From Ignavibacteriales bacterium (GTDB lineage Bacteria; Bacteroidota; Ignavibacteria; UBA10030; UBA8401): DNA of 54,135 nt. The notes under the pieces are model-generated. The model worked only from the letters and a program-made list of their open reading frames with translations, was not told where the DNA came from and made no database searches. Both the position numbers and the translations under genes were made by a program. Below, one piece after another: positions 10,001 through 18,526 of this stretch. Location: NCBI GenBank assembly GCA_016182545.1, contig JACPGG010000074.1, positions 1 through 54,135 on the forward strand, read 5' to 3'. The stretch's first letter is position 1, and each line of letters starts with the position of its first letter.

Positions 10001-13000
10001 GGAAAATATCAACTTCATTGAAGTATGGATGAATGTATCGAAAGGAACGCCGGATACCACGAAAAAATTGTTCATTGACCTCGGGGCAATCAGTGAAGAT
10101 GTCATCACAAACAAGAGATATGATACGGAAGATAAACTTCCGGTACGAAACGGCATATTGAACGAAGGGGAAGATACGGGATTCGACGGATTGACCGATG
10201 AACAAGAACGACAACAATTCGCATCCTTTATAACATCGAACGCGCCTTATAACGATTCTCTTCCCGACATGTCGGGTGATCCGTCCGGGGACAACTTCTC
10301 TTTTTCACAAACCGATTTTCGTTTTATCAACGGCGAGGAAAATAATAAGACGAGTGAGATTGGAAGATTCCCTGATTCCGAAGATCTCAATCACAACAAC
10401 AGCACCGATCTCGTCAACAACTATTTTGAGTTTGAACTCCCGCTCGACACCACGGCGAACAATCCGTACCGGATAGGTGGAGGCTTTAACGGCTGGTATC
10501 AATACCGCATTCCGCTCACCGAGTTCAAAAATAAGATCGGTACTCCGGATCTTTCCCTGATAGAATATGTCCGTGTGTGGTTCACCGGGCATGATGAAGA
10601 GTTTGAGATACGTCTTGCAGAGTTCAATCTGATCGGCAATCAATGGGAAGAGGTAAAGAAGAACGACAGCACATTCAAAGTTTCCGTTGTCAACGTTGAA
10701 GATAACTCGCTGCAAGGATACTCATCTCCTCCGGGTGTTATCCGCGAGAAAGACCGCACAAAACCGGATGAGGAAGTGTACGGCAATGAACAATCTCTCG
10801 CGTTGAATTTCTTCGATCTTAAGGATGGTGAAAGCAAAGAAGCAATCAAACGGTATTCATACAGGCCTCTCGATGTATTCAGCTATCGTGAGATGAAAAT
10901 GTTCGTTCATGGGGACGATACTCCCGATCACAGGTTCAGTGATGATCCGTCCAACCCAACAGCGAAAGTATATATCCGTTTCGGTTCTGACAGTTCGAAC
11001 TACTATGAATACAAAGCTCCTGTGTATCCGAAATGGGATGAGAGAAATAATGTCCGGATCAAATTTCAGGATATCACCGCAATCAAGCAAGGGAGGGATT
11101 CGTTGAATGTGAGGAAGGTGATTCCCGTTGAAGGGGGTCCGGAAGGATCGACCTATGCCGTGCTCGGCAACCCGACGTTGATCAAGATCGCGTACATTTC
11201 CATCGGTGTCGAAAATCCCGTTGTGCCCAACCAGCCCGGCACACCGATCACCGGTCAGATCTGGTTGAATGAGCTTCGTCTGACCGATGTCGACGACACT
11301 CCCGGATGGGCATATAGTTTTAGTACAAGCGTGAAACTTGCAGACCTCGGTTCTGTGGCGTTCACATACTCGGAAACCGATCCGTTCTTCCACAGCCTTG
11401 AGAACCGTTTTGGCGGACGCGTTACGAGCCAAAGTTGGAATCTCTCAACGAGTATTTCTTTCGATAAGTTTTTGCCGCAGGAATGGGCTGGTTCATCCTT
11501 CCCGTTCAGTTATTCTCACAGTGAAGCGCTACAAAAGCCTCAATACCTGCCAAGTTCGGATATCGTTGTTGAGGAGGCAGCAAATCTTCAAAGGGATGAT
11601 GTCATAAAAGAAACAGGATCGGAACAACAGGGAGAGGAAGAGAAGCAGCGCATCCTGTCGGAAGTACAGACGTTGACGATCACGGAAACATACTCGATGC
11701 CGTCGTTCAAACTGAATGTCCCCTCCAATTTTTGGCTCCTCAGGGACTTTTTCAACAAGATCACATACGGATTCAGTTATACGACATCTACCCATCGTTC
11801 CCCGACAGTTTTCTTGCAAACGTCGTGGCAATGGAACGCGCGGCTCGGGTACGCATATACGCTCGATCCGGATAATTATTTGCAACCGTTCGGGTTTTTC
11901 GACGGCGTCTTTTTGTTCGAGGAATTGAAGAATGCTCAACTCTTCTACATTCCTATTACAAATATCTCCACCGATTTTTCGATGGCGCGTTCACGGACGA
12001 ACCAACGGTTGCGCCAGCAGACCGGCACGATAAATCCCGTCCGGTCACTTTCGGCGTCCCGCAGTTTATCATTCGGCTGGAAACTGACCGAAGGGGGATT
12101 GTTGAATGTATCCGGTGATTATTCCGTCAGTATTTCCAGTTCGCTTGTGCATCTTGAAGTGGATCGGTTCGGCAAACAGCGTACTTTCCAGGAAATTTTA
12201 GAAAAGATCCTCTTCCAGGATCAAATGGTCAATTTCGGTTTTGACAACAGCTACAGTCAATCATTCAACGTCAACACCCGTCCGCGCGTACCGACGATAT
12301 TCGACCTGAATAAGTACGTCACTCTCTCTGCCCGGTACGGCGTCTCCTATCGCTGGCAAAATAATTTGCAGCAGGGTGACCTCGGAATAGGGACCGGCTG
12401 GGGAAATAATATTTCATTCTCCACCGATGTCAGCTTAAAAGCGTTTGTCGATTCGTGGTTTCCCAAACAGACGGAGACTGAAACATCCGCTGAAACCGCG
12501 CTCCCAACACCGTCGCAAGGACGCCGTGGACGTGACGATGATGAAGAAGAAAGGCCGCAGGAAAACAAGGAGCAAACGCCGGAAGAACCGTCGGTTGACT
12601 CGACAGAACAGCAGCCGCAATCTCCTCCCGCAAAAAAACCGGGGGGCGGACTGATCGGCATTGCGCGCACGTTCATCAAAGCGCCTCTTCTGGATTATGA
12701 AAAAGTGAATATCAGCTTTACGCAAACGAACACAGTGTCGAACAACGGCGTCCCGGGCCGTCCCGGATTTGCCAACTTCTTCGGACGTGTACCGTTTATA
12801 CAAGAGTCGGAGCGAAAGTTCGGACCGTCGCGTGCCTACCAATTGGGTTTGGTGTCGACGCCGTCTGCAAATATCACCGATGTGTTTTTAAAATCACAAT
12901 TTCCATTCATCGGTTTCAGTACCGACGCGAATAAACAAATTCGCGCCCGTGTACCTAAAGGCAGATTGACGGATGCGTTCTCCCAAAGCAACAAAGTGAC

Positions 13001-14006
13001 GTTTCGAACGAGCCGCGATTTGTGGACGGGTGCCCGTATTGATTTAAACTGGAATGTCGGCTGGGACTATTCAAAGACACAAAATCTTCAGACAGATTCA
13101 CTTGGATTCGGACGTGTATCACTTGTCAGCGCTGCCACGGGAGGATCCATTGAACGTTCATTCTTTACACTACCACCGACGTTTGTGTTTTCAATATTCA
13201 AAAGCGGGATCGAAGATGTGGGGAAGAAGTATGCGCAATTGGCAGGGGACAATTCCGACACTCGAAAGAACGATGCAAAACTGGCTGAGGCATTTGAAAA
13301 AGGAATGGAGTCATTCCCGATCTTTAAAAAAATATTCGGCGAATTCTTCCCGCGGGCGAATTATTCGTTCCGGTGGGATGGATTGGAGCAGTTGGGAATA
13401 TTCAAAAATTTTGCCACACGCGTCAGCTTGGATCATGCATATCAATCATCGTATCGAAGATCGTACAAAGGAGATCCAGGCGGAGCTAATATCACGGAGT
13501 CCCAGAGAATATCGTACGGATTCTCGCCTCTTGCAGGCGTCAACATTACATTCAAAGAAGTGTTGAAAGGGAATATGAGTGCGAATGTGCGGTACGGCTC
13601 GACGGTCAATTATGATCTGACCCCCTCATCGAAAAATATCATCGAGTCTGTATCGAATGAAATGTCGTTGACCGCAAGTTTCGCACGATCCGGATTTGAA
13701 ATACCACTGTTCGGTCTTGCACTTCAAAATGATATTGACATCAGTTTTACATATTCATACTCAAAAAGTTCACGCACAACATACGAAGTGGATCCAAGCG
13801 GGAAAGAATTGAATACAAAAGGGACTCCCGGTGAAGGATCGTCGAGGACGCAAATGGAGCCGCGAGTCCGTTACGTGTTGAGTTCGCGCGTGACAGCATC
13901 GGTCTTTTACCGGTATTCAAGCATCAAACCGGATGAAGGGGGCTCGAGTATTCCCGGTTCGTCAACGAACGAAGGGGGACTCGACGTCCACATTGCAATT
14001 CAATAA
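7083..14006 (+). CDS. sprA: SprA, giant outer-membrane translocon of the type IX secretion system
   Basis: SprA (Sov in Porphyromonas) is the 36-strand outer-membrane barrel through which T9SS cargo leaves the cell. This protein has 2307 residues, close to the family length of about 2400. An N-terminal hydrophobic segment (about residues 8-28) looks like a signal sequence. A first SprA module follows near residues 200-310 (ISGAVDIRAAFRTTS, VNGTIGDKLNILADWNTQ, EAGNVSLATSSSF). Later parts are rich in alternating aromatic strands. A Pro/Glu/Asp-rich loop (residues about 1795-1856) interrupts the C-terminal third. The start is TTG at 7083, because an in-frame stop lies at 7068 and the first ATG is 16 codons in; no clear ribosome site is seen. 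The segment at 8150-9050 is AT-richer than the rest of the gene. Confidence 0.92.
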   Translation: MTSRSVRKAIGLFIIVMCGAGFYAFIMAPADARGMTVPSGRSMFVNDAMFADSTFTKSVVDSTTIDSSSVKNDTVRTYQVKDSTYLEQLSYRREDSPVASGVTVENPFYLKSPSIVQREVKLDSTGRYVIVRETINGKDIKIPIKMPLEEYVKQRSQADFKQNFQEMVAKEDEGKKKKSDLGDLLGSFTNIDIPVPANPVFSIFGPPRINLVISGAVDIRAAFRTTSQDQSTISALGNTRNEPDFSQEVQITVNGTIGDKLNILADWNTQRTFEYENQLRIKYTGYEDEIVQSVEAGNVSLATSSSFVSSSSALFGIKAGFQIGPLKLTAIASQKKGQIQEKSITGGSSTVEFAVRAWEYSRDHYFIDTVYIPYYEEYIRNRTLVYPQGQIKENEYEVWITDNDQTNTKLKAGIALISLPSHVSGDGSYDQYRNITNPVSGSIEIGTWRLLEANKDYKINLDAGYISFNTRIEGEAVAIAYKTENAPGSEDDSLYGTLTKYDEPGKLVLKLIKPESILPQYAVAWRLLMKNIYSLKEARKIEREGFELEIKYEQSGKDALDVLGDHKIVKIFGLDEYDESGVKKSDTKFDFNPGQTIDTEQGKLIFPSLFPFTEGLKSSLKVLGYPDTAYNFYAYDSLYTQLPSEAQKNSTKDKFVITGRAKAGISASIPLGFNVVEGSVQVLLDGQVLTPNVDYTVDYIIGQVIIKNQSALVPGANLQIKFEQNDLFQLASKTLLGTRGEVNISEKTKFGFTIMNLDQQTLSDKVRLGEEPINNTIYGFDGQTAGEVPFLTKALDALPFFDTKAKSEFTLRGEAAYMSPDPNTKKSTIPDDKGAGIAYIDDFEGAKRIIPLGVGYGTWHDMSVPAYQFNFDSSISKIFADSIKIRSKAKTFWYNPPNPALVREIYGVDENGEPIKKVGRNEQITTLTVNYNPKSRGKYNYSPNLRQTLLAEPKKNWGGIQRAVSLTPLNLVQENINFIEVWMNVSKGTPDTTKKLFIDLGAISEDVITNKRYDTEDKLPVRNGILNEGEDTGFDGLTDEQERQQFASFITSNAPYNDSLPDMSGDPSGDNFSFSQTDFRFINGEENNKTSEIGRFPDSEDLNHNNSTDLVNNYFEFELPLDTTANNPYRIGGGFNGWYQYRIPLTEFKNKIGTPDLSLIEYVRVWFTGHDEEFEIRLAEFNLIGNQWEEVKKNDSTFKVSVVNVEDNSLQGYSSPPGVIREKDRTKPDEEVYGNEQSLALNFFDLKDGESKEAIKRYSYRPLDVFSYREMKMFVHGDDTPDHRFSDDPSNPTAKVYIRFGSDSSNYYEYKAPVYPKWDERNNVRIKFQDITAIKQGRDSLNVRKVIPVEGGPEGSTYAVLGNPTLIKIAYISIGVENPVVPNQPGTPITGQIWLNELRLTDVDDTPGWAYSFSTSVKLADLGSVAFTYSETDPFFHSLENRFGGRVTSQSWNLSTSISFDKFLPQEWAGSSFPFSYSHSEALQKPQYLPSSDIVVEEAANLQRDDVIKETGSEQQGEEEKQRILSEVQTLTITETYSMPSFKLNVPSNFWLLRDFFNKITYGFSYTTSTHRSPTVFLQTSWQWNARLGYAYTLDPDNYLQPFGFFDGVFLFEELKNAQLFYIPITNISTDFSMARSRTNQRLRQQTGTINPVRSLSASRSLSFGWKLTEGGLLNVSGDYSVSISSSLVHLEVDRFGKQRTFQEILEKILFQDQMVNFGFDNSYSQSFNVNTRPRVPTIFDLNKYVTLSARYGVSYRWQNNLQQGDLGIGTGWGNNISFSTDVSLKAFVDSWFPKQTETETSAETALPTPSQGRRGRDDDEEERPQENKEQTPEEPSVDSTEQQPQSPPAKKPGGGLIGIARTFIKAPLLDYEKVNISFTQTNTVSNNGVPGRPGFANFFGRVPFIQESERKFGPSRAYQLGLVSTPSANITDVFLKSQFPFIGFSTDANKQIRARVPKGRLTDAFSQSNKVTFRTSRDLWTGARIDLNWNVGWDYSKTQNLQTDSLGFGRVSLVSAATGGSIERSFFTLPPTFVFSIFKSGIEDVGKKYAQLAGDNSDTRKNDAKLAEAFEKGMESFPIFKKIFGEFFPRANYSFRWDGLEQLGIFKNFATRVSLDHAYQSSYRRSYKGDPGGANITESQRISYGFSPLAGVNITFKEVLKGNMSANVRYGSTVNYDLTPSSKNIIESVSNEMSLTASFARSGFEIPLFGLALQNDIDISFTYSYSKSSRTTYEVDPSGKELNTKGTPGEGSSRTQMEPRVRYVLSSRVTASVFYRYSSIKPDEGGSSIPGSSTNEGGLDVHIAIQ

Positions 14007-14015
14007 TAGAAGGGT

Positions 14016-14035
14016 GGCAGGCGTACTCGTCTGCC
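14016..14035. other. Hairpin after sprA
   Basis: An inverted repeat with arms GGCAGGCG and CGTCTGCC (8 bp with one G-U pair, loop TACT) lies ten bases after the sprA stop. No T-tract follows, so it is more likely an mRNA-stabilising or attenuating hairpin between sprA and the porX-like gene than a full intrinsic terminator. Confidence 0.45.
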
Positions 14036-14049
14036 GGAAGTGAGAATCT

Positions 14050-15615
14050 ATGGAACAATCAAAAGGAAATATACTGTGGATAGATGACGAGATCGAATTG
14101 CTTCGCGCGCATATTGTGCTGCTCAAAGACAAAGGCTATTCGGTTGACACTGCCACAAATGGTGAAGATGCAATCGAGCTTGTCAAAAGCAAATTGATCG
14201 ATCTTGTCTTGATCGACGAAATGATGCCGGGAAAAGGTGGTCTTGAAACATTGGCTGTGATCAAAGAAATATCTCCCGGACTCCCCGTTGTTATGATCAC
14301 CAAGAACGAAGCCGAGTCGTTGATGGAAGATGCGATCGGCAGCAAGATCTCCGATTATCTTACCAAACCGGTCAATCCAAGTCAGATACTGCTTGTCTGT
14401 AAGAAATTTCTGGAAGGGAAGAAGATTCAGAGTGAACAAGTCTCGCGCGATTATACGCAGGAATTTTCATCCATTTCAAGGATGCTCTTAAATCCGTTGG
14501 ATTATACGGAATGGATCGATCTCTATCTGAAAGTAGTCAATTGGGAGATGGAATTGGATAAACATCCGCTCCTTGGTTTGCAGCGGATGCTTGCAGACCA
14601 GCGGCGCGAATGCAACGCTGAATTCTCGAAATATGTCGAAAAAAATTATCAGGCGTGGATCAACAAAACCGAGAATCGTCCCGTGCTCTCAACGGAGATC
14701 CTTGAAAAGTCCGTCTTCCCTCATCTGAAAGAGACCCCATCGGTGTTCCTGTTCGTGGTCGATTGTATGCGTCTCGATCAGTGGCTGGTAATGGAAGAGT
14801 ACTTGCGCGAATTATATTCGATCGAGAAAGAATATTATTTTTCCATCCTTCCGACAGCCACGCCGTATTCGCGGAATGCGATCTTCAGCGGTCTGTTTCC
14901 TCTTGAATTGGAACAGCGCTATCCTGATCTGTGGCAAAACGAAGATGACGATGAATCGAGCCACAACAAGTATGAGAAAGAATTGTTGTTGAAATTGATC
15001 GAACGCAAACGCATTCTGGTAAAACCGGAACCGAAATATGTCAAGATTCTCGATACGGAATTCGGCCGCCAGATCCAATCGAACATATTGTCGTACACAC
15101 AGAATAAATTAACGGCAGTCGTTGTCAATTTTGTGGACATGCTTGCGCACGGCCGCTCTGACGATCCTATTTTAAAAGAGATCGCGCCGGATGAATCGGC
15201 GTACCGTTCGCTGACGAATTCGTGGTTCAAGCATTCATCCTTGCTCGGCATGTTCCAGGCTCTGGCACAGAAAAAAGATATTAAGATTATCGTTACGACA
15301 GATCATGGCAGCGTACGATGCCTGCGCGGTTCTAAAGTGATCGGCGATCGCGAGGCGTCGACAAATCTTCGCTACAAATTCGGACGTAACCTGAAATCGG
15401 ACGACAAGCAATCAATTTTTCTGAAGAACCCGAAAGATTTCAAACTACCGCAGCGGGGTATTACGACAAATTACATTGTCGCAAAAGAAGACTACTACTT
15501 CGTCTATCCGACGGAGTATCACAAGTACTTAAATCAGTATAGAGATAGTTTCCAGCATGGCGGTATTTCAATGGAAGAAATGATTCTGCCGGTCATTACG
15601 ATGCAGCCGAAATAA
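14050..15615 (+). CDS. porX: PorX-type response regulator with C-terminal PglZ (alkaline-phosphatase superfamily) domain
   Basis: PorX regulates T9SS genes and, in the family, interacts with the sensor PorY, sigma factor SigP and the PorL motor protein. The 521-residue protein has a receiver domain (1-125) with the acidic pair D12/D13, phospho-acceptor D56 in LIDEMMPG and the conserved lysine in YLTKPVNP. After a helical linker comes a PglZ domain with VVDCMRLDQW, VDMLAHGRSDD and VTTDHGSV, which are metal-ligand motifs of the alkaline phosphatase superfamily; PorX-type PglZ domains have been reported to act on nucleotides. Its position directly after sprA supports a T9SS role. The start is the ATG at 14050, shortly after a purine-rich GGAAGTGAG stretch. 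No histidine kinase partner lies in this window. Confidence 0.9.
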   Translation: MEQSKGNILWIDDEIELLRAHIVLLKDKGYSVDTATNGEDAIELVKSKLIDLVLIDEMMPGKGGLETLAVIKEISPGLPVVMITKNEAESLMEDAIGSKISDYLTKPVNPSQILLVCKKFLEGKKIQSEQVSRDYTQEFSSISRMLLNPLDYTEWIDLYLKVVNWEMELDKHPLLGLQRMLADQRRECNAEFSKYVEKNYQAWINKTENRPVLSTEILEKSVFPHLKETPSVFLFVVDCMRLDQWLVMEEYLRELYSIEKEYYFSILPTATPYSRNAIFSGLFPLELEQRYPDLWQNEDDDESSHNKYEKELLLKLIERKRILVKPEPKYVKILDTEFGRQIQSNILSYTQNKLTAVVVNFVDMLAHGRSDDPILKEIAPDESAYRSLTNSWFKHSSLLGMFQALAQKKDIKIIVTTDHGSVRCLRGSKVIGDREASTNLRYKFGRNLKSDDKQSIFLKNPKDFKLPQRGITTNYIVAKEDYYFVYPTEYHKYLNQYRDSFQHGGISMEEMILPVITMQPK

Positions 15616-15624
15616 ACAGCGGAA

Positions 15625-16047
15625 GTGGAAAAGATCGTCTCTCATAGTGAATCTGAAACAATCGGCGCAGGGAGTAGTTTTGCAAACAGACTGCGGCCGG
15701 GTGATGTAGTTGCGTTGTATGGGGATTTGGGGAGCGGGAAGACCCGGTTTGTAAAAGGAATTTCTCTCGGACTGGGGATCAAAGAACATGTCACAAGTCC
15801 CACATTTGTTGTTGTCAATGAACATCGGGGTGGAAGAATTCCTCTTTACCATTTTGACTTTTACCGCCTTCGCAGCATCGGAGAATTGCGCGAAATTGGG
15901 TTTGATGAATATGTCGAAGGGAACGGGATCTGCGTGTTTGAATGGGCGGAAATGATAAGCCAACAACTCCCGGCTAAACGATATGATGTTCATTTAACTC
16001 TTGGCGAGACCGAAATGTCCCGCATCATCACCATAGAGCAGCGATGA
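15625..16047 (+). CDS. tsaE: tRNA threonylcarbamoyladenosine biosynthesis ATPase TsaE
   Basis: TsaE is the ATPase that supports formation of N6-threonylcarbamoyladenosine at tRNA position 37, together with TsaB and TsaD. The 140-residue protein carries a P-loop GDLGSGKT at residues 33-40, the TSPTFVVVNEH block around residue 57 and the FEWAEMI motif near residue 107. Its GTG start at 15625 comes nine bases after the porX-like stop. The last four bases overlap the ATG of tsaB, consistent with translational coupling. Length and motif order are normal for the family. Confidence 0.93.
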   Translation: MEKIVSHSESETIGAGSSFANRLRPGDVVALYGDLGSGKTRFVKGISLGLGIKEHVTSPTFVVVNEHRGGRIPLYHFDFYRLRSIGELREIGFDEYVEGNGICVFEWAEMISQQLPAKRYDVHLTLGETEMSRIITIEQR

Positions 16048-16661
16048 TCCTTGGAATTGAAACGGCAACGGAAGTCTGCAGCGCGGCGCTCGTGCATCAA
16101 GGAACGGTTCTCGGCGAACGGTCATTGTACGAAAAGAATATTCACTCTGAGCGATTGTTAATGATCATCGACGAAGTTCTTATCGGTGCTTCCTTCTCCG
16201 CAAAGAATCTTGATGCGATCGCGGTCTCGATTGGTCCCGGTTCGTTTACCGGATTGCGCATCGGTTTAAGCATTGCAAAAGGTCTTGCGCTTGCATGCGA
16301 TACACCACTGCTCGCTGTCCCGACGCTCGATGGGATTGCTGAATCTTATCGGCTGTCAATAAAAAAGGATCAGGCTAAATTTTTTTGCGCGATGATAGAC
16401 GCAAAGAGGGATGAGGCGTTCTACGCATTCTATGCGGTTGAGAATGAGAGCCGCCGTGAATCCGAATTTTCGATCGCGTTGAAAGAGATCATTCTTCAAG
16501 ACGCACACATACGTCATGCTGTTACTGAGCAGCCGAAGATTAGCGCCGCTTCGATAGCATTGCTTGGCGAACATCGTCAAAAAGAGTTCATCGTGTCCGA
16601 TTTCTCGCATTGTGAACCGTTGTATTTGCGTGATTTTGTAGTAACAACTCCGAAGAAATAA
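16044..16661 (+). CDS. tsaB: tRNA threonylcarbamoyladenosine biosynthesis protein TsaB
   Basis: TsaB is the inactive Kae1-like partner that holds TsaD and TsaE in the t6A synthesis complex in the cytoplasm. The 205-residue protein starts with ILGIETATEVCSAAL, the ASKHA-fold phosphate loop, and has the family block SIGPGSFTGLRIGLSIAKGLA around residues 62-82. It lacks the metal-binding histidines of TsaD, as expected for TsaB. It overlaps tsaE by four bases. TsaD is not encoded in the window. Confidence 0.92.
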   Translation: MILGIETATEVCSAALVHQGTVLGERSLYEKNIHSERLLMIIDEVLIGASFSAKNLDAIAVSIGPGSFTGLRIGLSIAKGLALACDTPLLAVPTLDGIAESYRLSIKKDQAKFFCAMIDAKRDEAFYAFYAVENESRRESEFSIALKEIILQDAHIRHAVTEQPKISAASIALLGEHRQKEFIVSDFSHCEPLYLRDFVVTTPKK

Positions 16662-16682
16662 ATAGTCGTTGAAAAATAGGCG

Positions 16683-16703
16683 CAGGATGGATATTTTGTC
16701 CTG
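16683..16703. repeat. Intergenic inverted repeat CAGGA/TCCTG before accD
   Basis: CAGGA (16683-16687), eleven bases with ATATTTTG, TCCTG (16699-16703). Related to the elements at 762 and 23381. Confidence 0.45.
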
Positions 16704-16721
16704 TCAAACGAAAGGTGTTCT

Positions 16722-17561
16722 ATGACTTGGTTCAGGCGTTCAAAAGAAAATATAGATTCGGGCAATCAGAAGAAGGAAATGCCGGAGGGAATGTGGACGA
16801 AATGCAGTTCATGCGGCGAGATTCTTCACAAAGGTGCCGTTGAACAGAATTTATGGGTCTGCCCGAAATGCGGTTTTCATTTCCGTATCGGAAGCAAAGA
16901 ATATTTTTCAATTCTTTTCGATGAAGGGACATTCAAGGAACACGATGCAAAGATGACGTCGAAAGATCCGCTGAACTTTGTCGACACAAAAAAATACAAG
17001 GACAGGATCAAGGAAACGATCAAGAAGACAGGACTGCACGATGCGATCCGGTACGGTACGGGGAAGATGAATAAACGTGAGACTGTGATTGCCTGTATGG
17101 ATTTTGCGTTCATCGGCGGCAGCATGGGGAGCGTTGTCGGTGAGAAGATCGTCCGCGCAATCGACAAATCGATGAAGTTGAAAGCCCCGCTCATCATCAT
17201 TTCTGCTAGCGGCGGTGCAAGGATGATGGAAGCGGCATACTCATTGATGCAGCTCGCAAAAACAAGTGCGAAACTTGCTCAACTGTCGCAGAAAAAAATC
17301 CCGTACATCTCGTTAATGACCGATCCGACCACCGGCGGAACGACTGCAAGTTATGCGATGCTTGGCGACATCAATGTCGCCGAACCGGGTGCATTGATCG
17401 GATTTGCCGGACCGCGTGTTATTAAACAGACGATCGGGAAGGATCTTCCGGAAGGATTTCAGCGGGCAGAATTTTTGCTGGAAAAAGGTTTTGTTGATGT
17501 CGTTGTTCCAAGGAAAGACCTCAAAACAACGATATCGAATTTACTCTCGATGATGAACTAG
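16722..17561 (+). CDS. accD: Acetyl-CoA carboxylase carboxyltransferase subunit beta
   Basis: AccD joins AccA to form the carboxyltransferase that makes malonyl-CoA for fatty acid synthesis. The 279-residue protein has the N-terminal zinc ribbon C28/C31/C47/C50 (KCSSC and VCPKC), then the crotonase-like core with [32 protein letters not shown] and the [12 protein letters not shown] block. The start ATG at 16722 follows an AAAGGTG stretch. The partner gene accA lies 23 kb downstream at 40566, so the two subunits are not co-transcribed. A 60-base intergenic region upstream contains an ACAGGA/TCCTGT-type inverted repeat also seen before rsmB and rfbB. Confidence 0.95.
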   Translation: MTWFRRSKENIDSGNQKKEMPEGMWTKCSSCGEILHKGAVEQNLWVCPKCGFHFRIGSKEYFSILFDEGTFKEHDAKMTSKDPLNFVDTKKYKDRIKETIKKTGLHDAIRYGTGKMNKRETVIACMDFAFIGGSMGSVVGEKIVRAIDKSMKLKAPLIIISASGGARMMEAAYSLMQLAKTSAKLAQLSQKKIPYISLMTDPTTGGTTASYAMLGDINVAEPGALIGFAGPRVIKQTIGKDLPEGFQRAEFLLEKGFVDVVVPRKDLKTTISNLLSMMN

Positions 17562-17570
17562 CCGGGGTAC

Positions 17571-17588
17571 GATGGCAATTTTGCCATC
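17571..17588. other. Perfect inverted repeat between accD and arginase gene
   Basis: The arms GATGGCAA and TTGCCATC are separated by two bases and lie nine bases after the accD stop. The hairpin includes the upstream ATG at 17572 that a simple start choice for the arginase gene would use, which argues for the internal ATG at 17605. No T-tract follows, so a full terminator is doubtful. Confidence 0.5.
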
Positions 17589-17604
17589 CTGCCGATCGAT
17601 ATTT

Positions 17605-18507
17605 ATGAATATTCATATTCTCGGTGTTACAATGGATCTTGGTGCGGGCCGGCGCGGTGTCGACATGGGACCGTCCGCAATACGCATTGCAGGTGTTGGA
17701 GAAAAATTCCAATCCCTCGGTCATTCTGTGATCGATGAGGGTGATATCTCAACAAAAATTCCCGAGCAGCAAAAAGTCAAAAATCCGAAATTGAAATATC
17801 TTCCGGAGATCGTCAGAGCGTGTACGTTGTTGTCCGCAAAAGTCGAAAAGATACTCGAAGCCGGTGATTTTCCATTGGTGCTTGGCGGCGATCATTCGAT
17901 TGCGATCGGAACGATAGCGGGAGTTTCCAATTACTGCAAGAAGAACAGTAAGAAACTCGGCGTTCTCTGGGTTGATGCACACGGCGATATGAACACGGAC
18001 CAGACAAGCCCGTCGGGTAATATCCACGGCATGCCTCTTGCCGCTTCGATCGGACTCGGCGCGATCGAATTGACATCGGTCGGCGGCGATTTTCAAAAGG
18101 TCGATCCGAAGAATGTCGTGATGATAGCCATCCGCGATCTCGATCAGGGAGAGAAACTCGCGATTAAAAAAAATAACCTCAATATTTTTACGATGGAAGA
18201 TATTGATAAGCACGGCATGGCGGTCATCATGACGCGGGCGCTGAGAAAATTGAAAGATTGCGATTTTATTCACGTCAGTTTTGATCTCGATGCGATGGAT
18301 CCGAGAGAATGTCCCGGGGTCGGTACTCCCGTCAAAGGGGGACTCGATTACCGTGAAGCGCATCTTATTATGGAAACTCTTTCAGAGAACAACCGGATGA
18401 ATTCGCTCGAAGTGGTCGAAGCAAATCCGATCCTCGATAACCGTAATCAATCCGCTGAATTCGCCGTTGAGTTGATGCAGTCGGGATTCGGGAAGAAAAT
18501 TATTTAA
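17605..18507 (+). CDS. rocF: Arginase (ureohydrolase family)
   Basis: Hydrolyses arginine to ornithine and urea. All binuclear manganese ligands of the ureohydrolase family are visible: the histidine of LVLGGDHSIAIGT, the DAHGDMN block, and the two aspartates of SFDLDAMDP. SPSGNIHGMPLA and the EVVEANP glutamate match arginase more closely than agmatinase. From the ATG at 17605 the protein has 300 residues, the usual length. An in-frame ATG at 17572 would add 11 residues but sits within an inverted repeat and encodes no family sequence, so it was not used. The gene lies between accD and panC in a series of unrelated housekeeping genes. Formimidoylglutamase is a less likely alternative. Confidence 0.88.
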   Translation: MNIHILGVTMDLGAGRRGVDMGPSAIRIAGVGEKFQSLGHSVIDEGDISTKIPEQQKVKNPKLKYLPEIVRACTLLSAKVEKILEAGDFPLVLGGDHSIAIGTIAGVSNYCKKNSKKLGVLWVDAHGDMNTDQTSPSGNIHGMPLAASIGLGAIELTSVGGDFQKVDPKNVVMIAIRDLDQGEKLAIKKNNLNIFTMEDIDKHGMAVIMTRALRKLKDCDFIHVSFDLDAMDPRECPGVGTPVKGGLDYREAHLIMETLSENNRMNSLEVVEANPILDNRNQSAEFAVELMQSGFGKKII

Positions 18508-18526
18508 CACTATCCTTGTACGCCTG

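Noticed and set aside
12347-12842. Reverse-strand and alternate-frame open frames in the low-complexity part of sprA
   Set aside because: They are Arg/Ser-rich shadow frames of the Asp/Glu/Pro-rich linker with no start signals or similarity.
17572-17604. ATG at 17572 as start of arginase
   Set aside because: It sits in a perfect inverted repeat; arginase similarity begins at the ATG at 17605.
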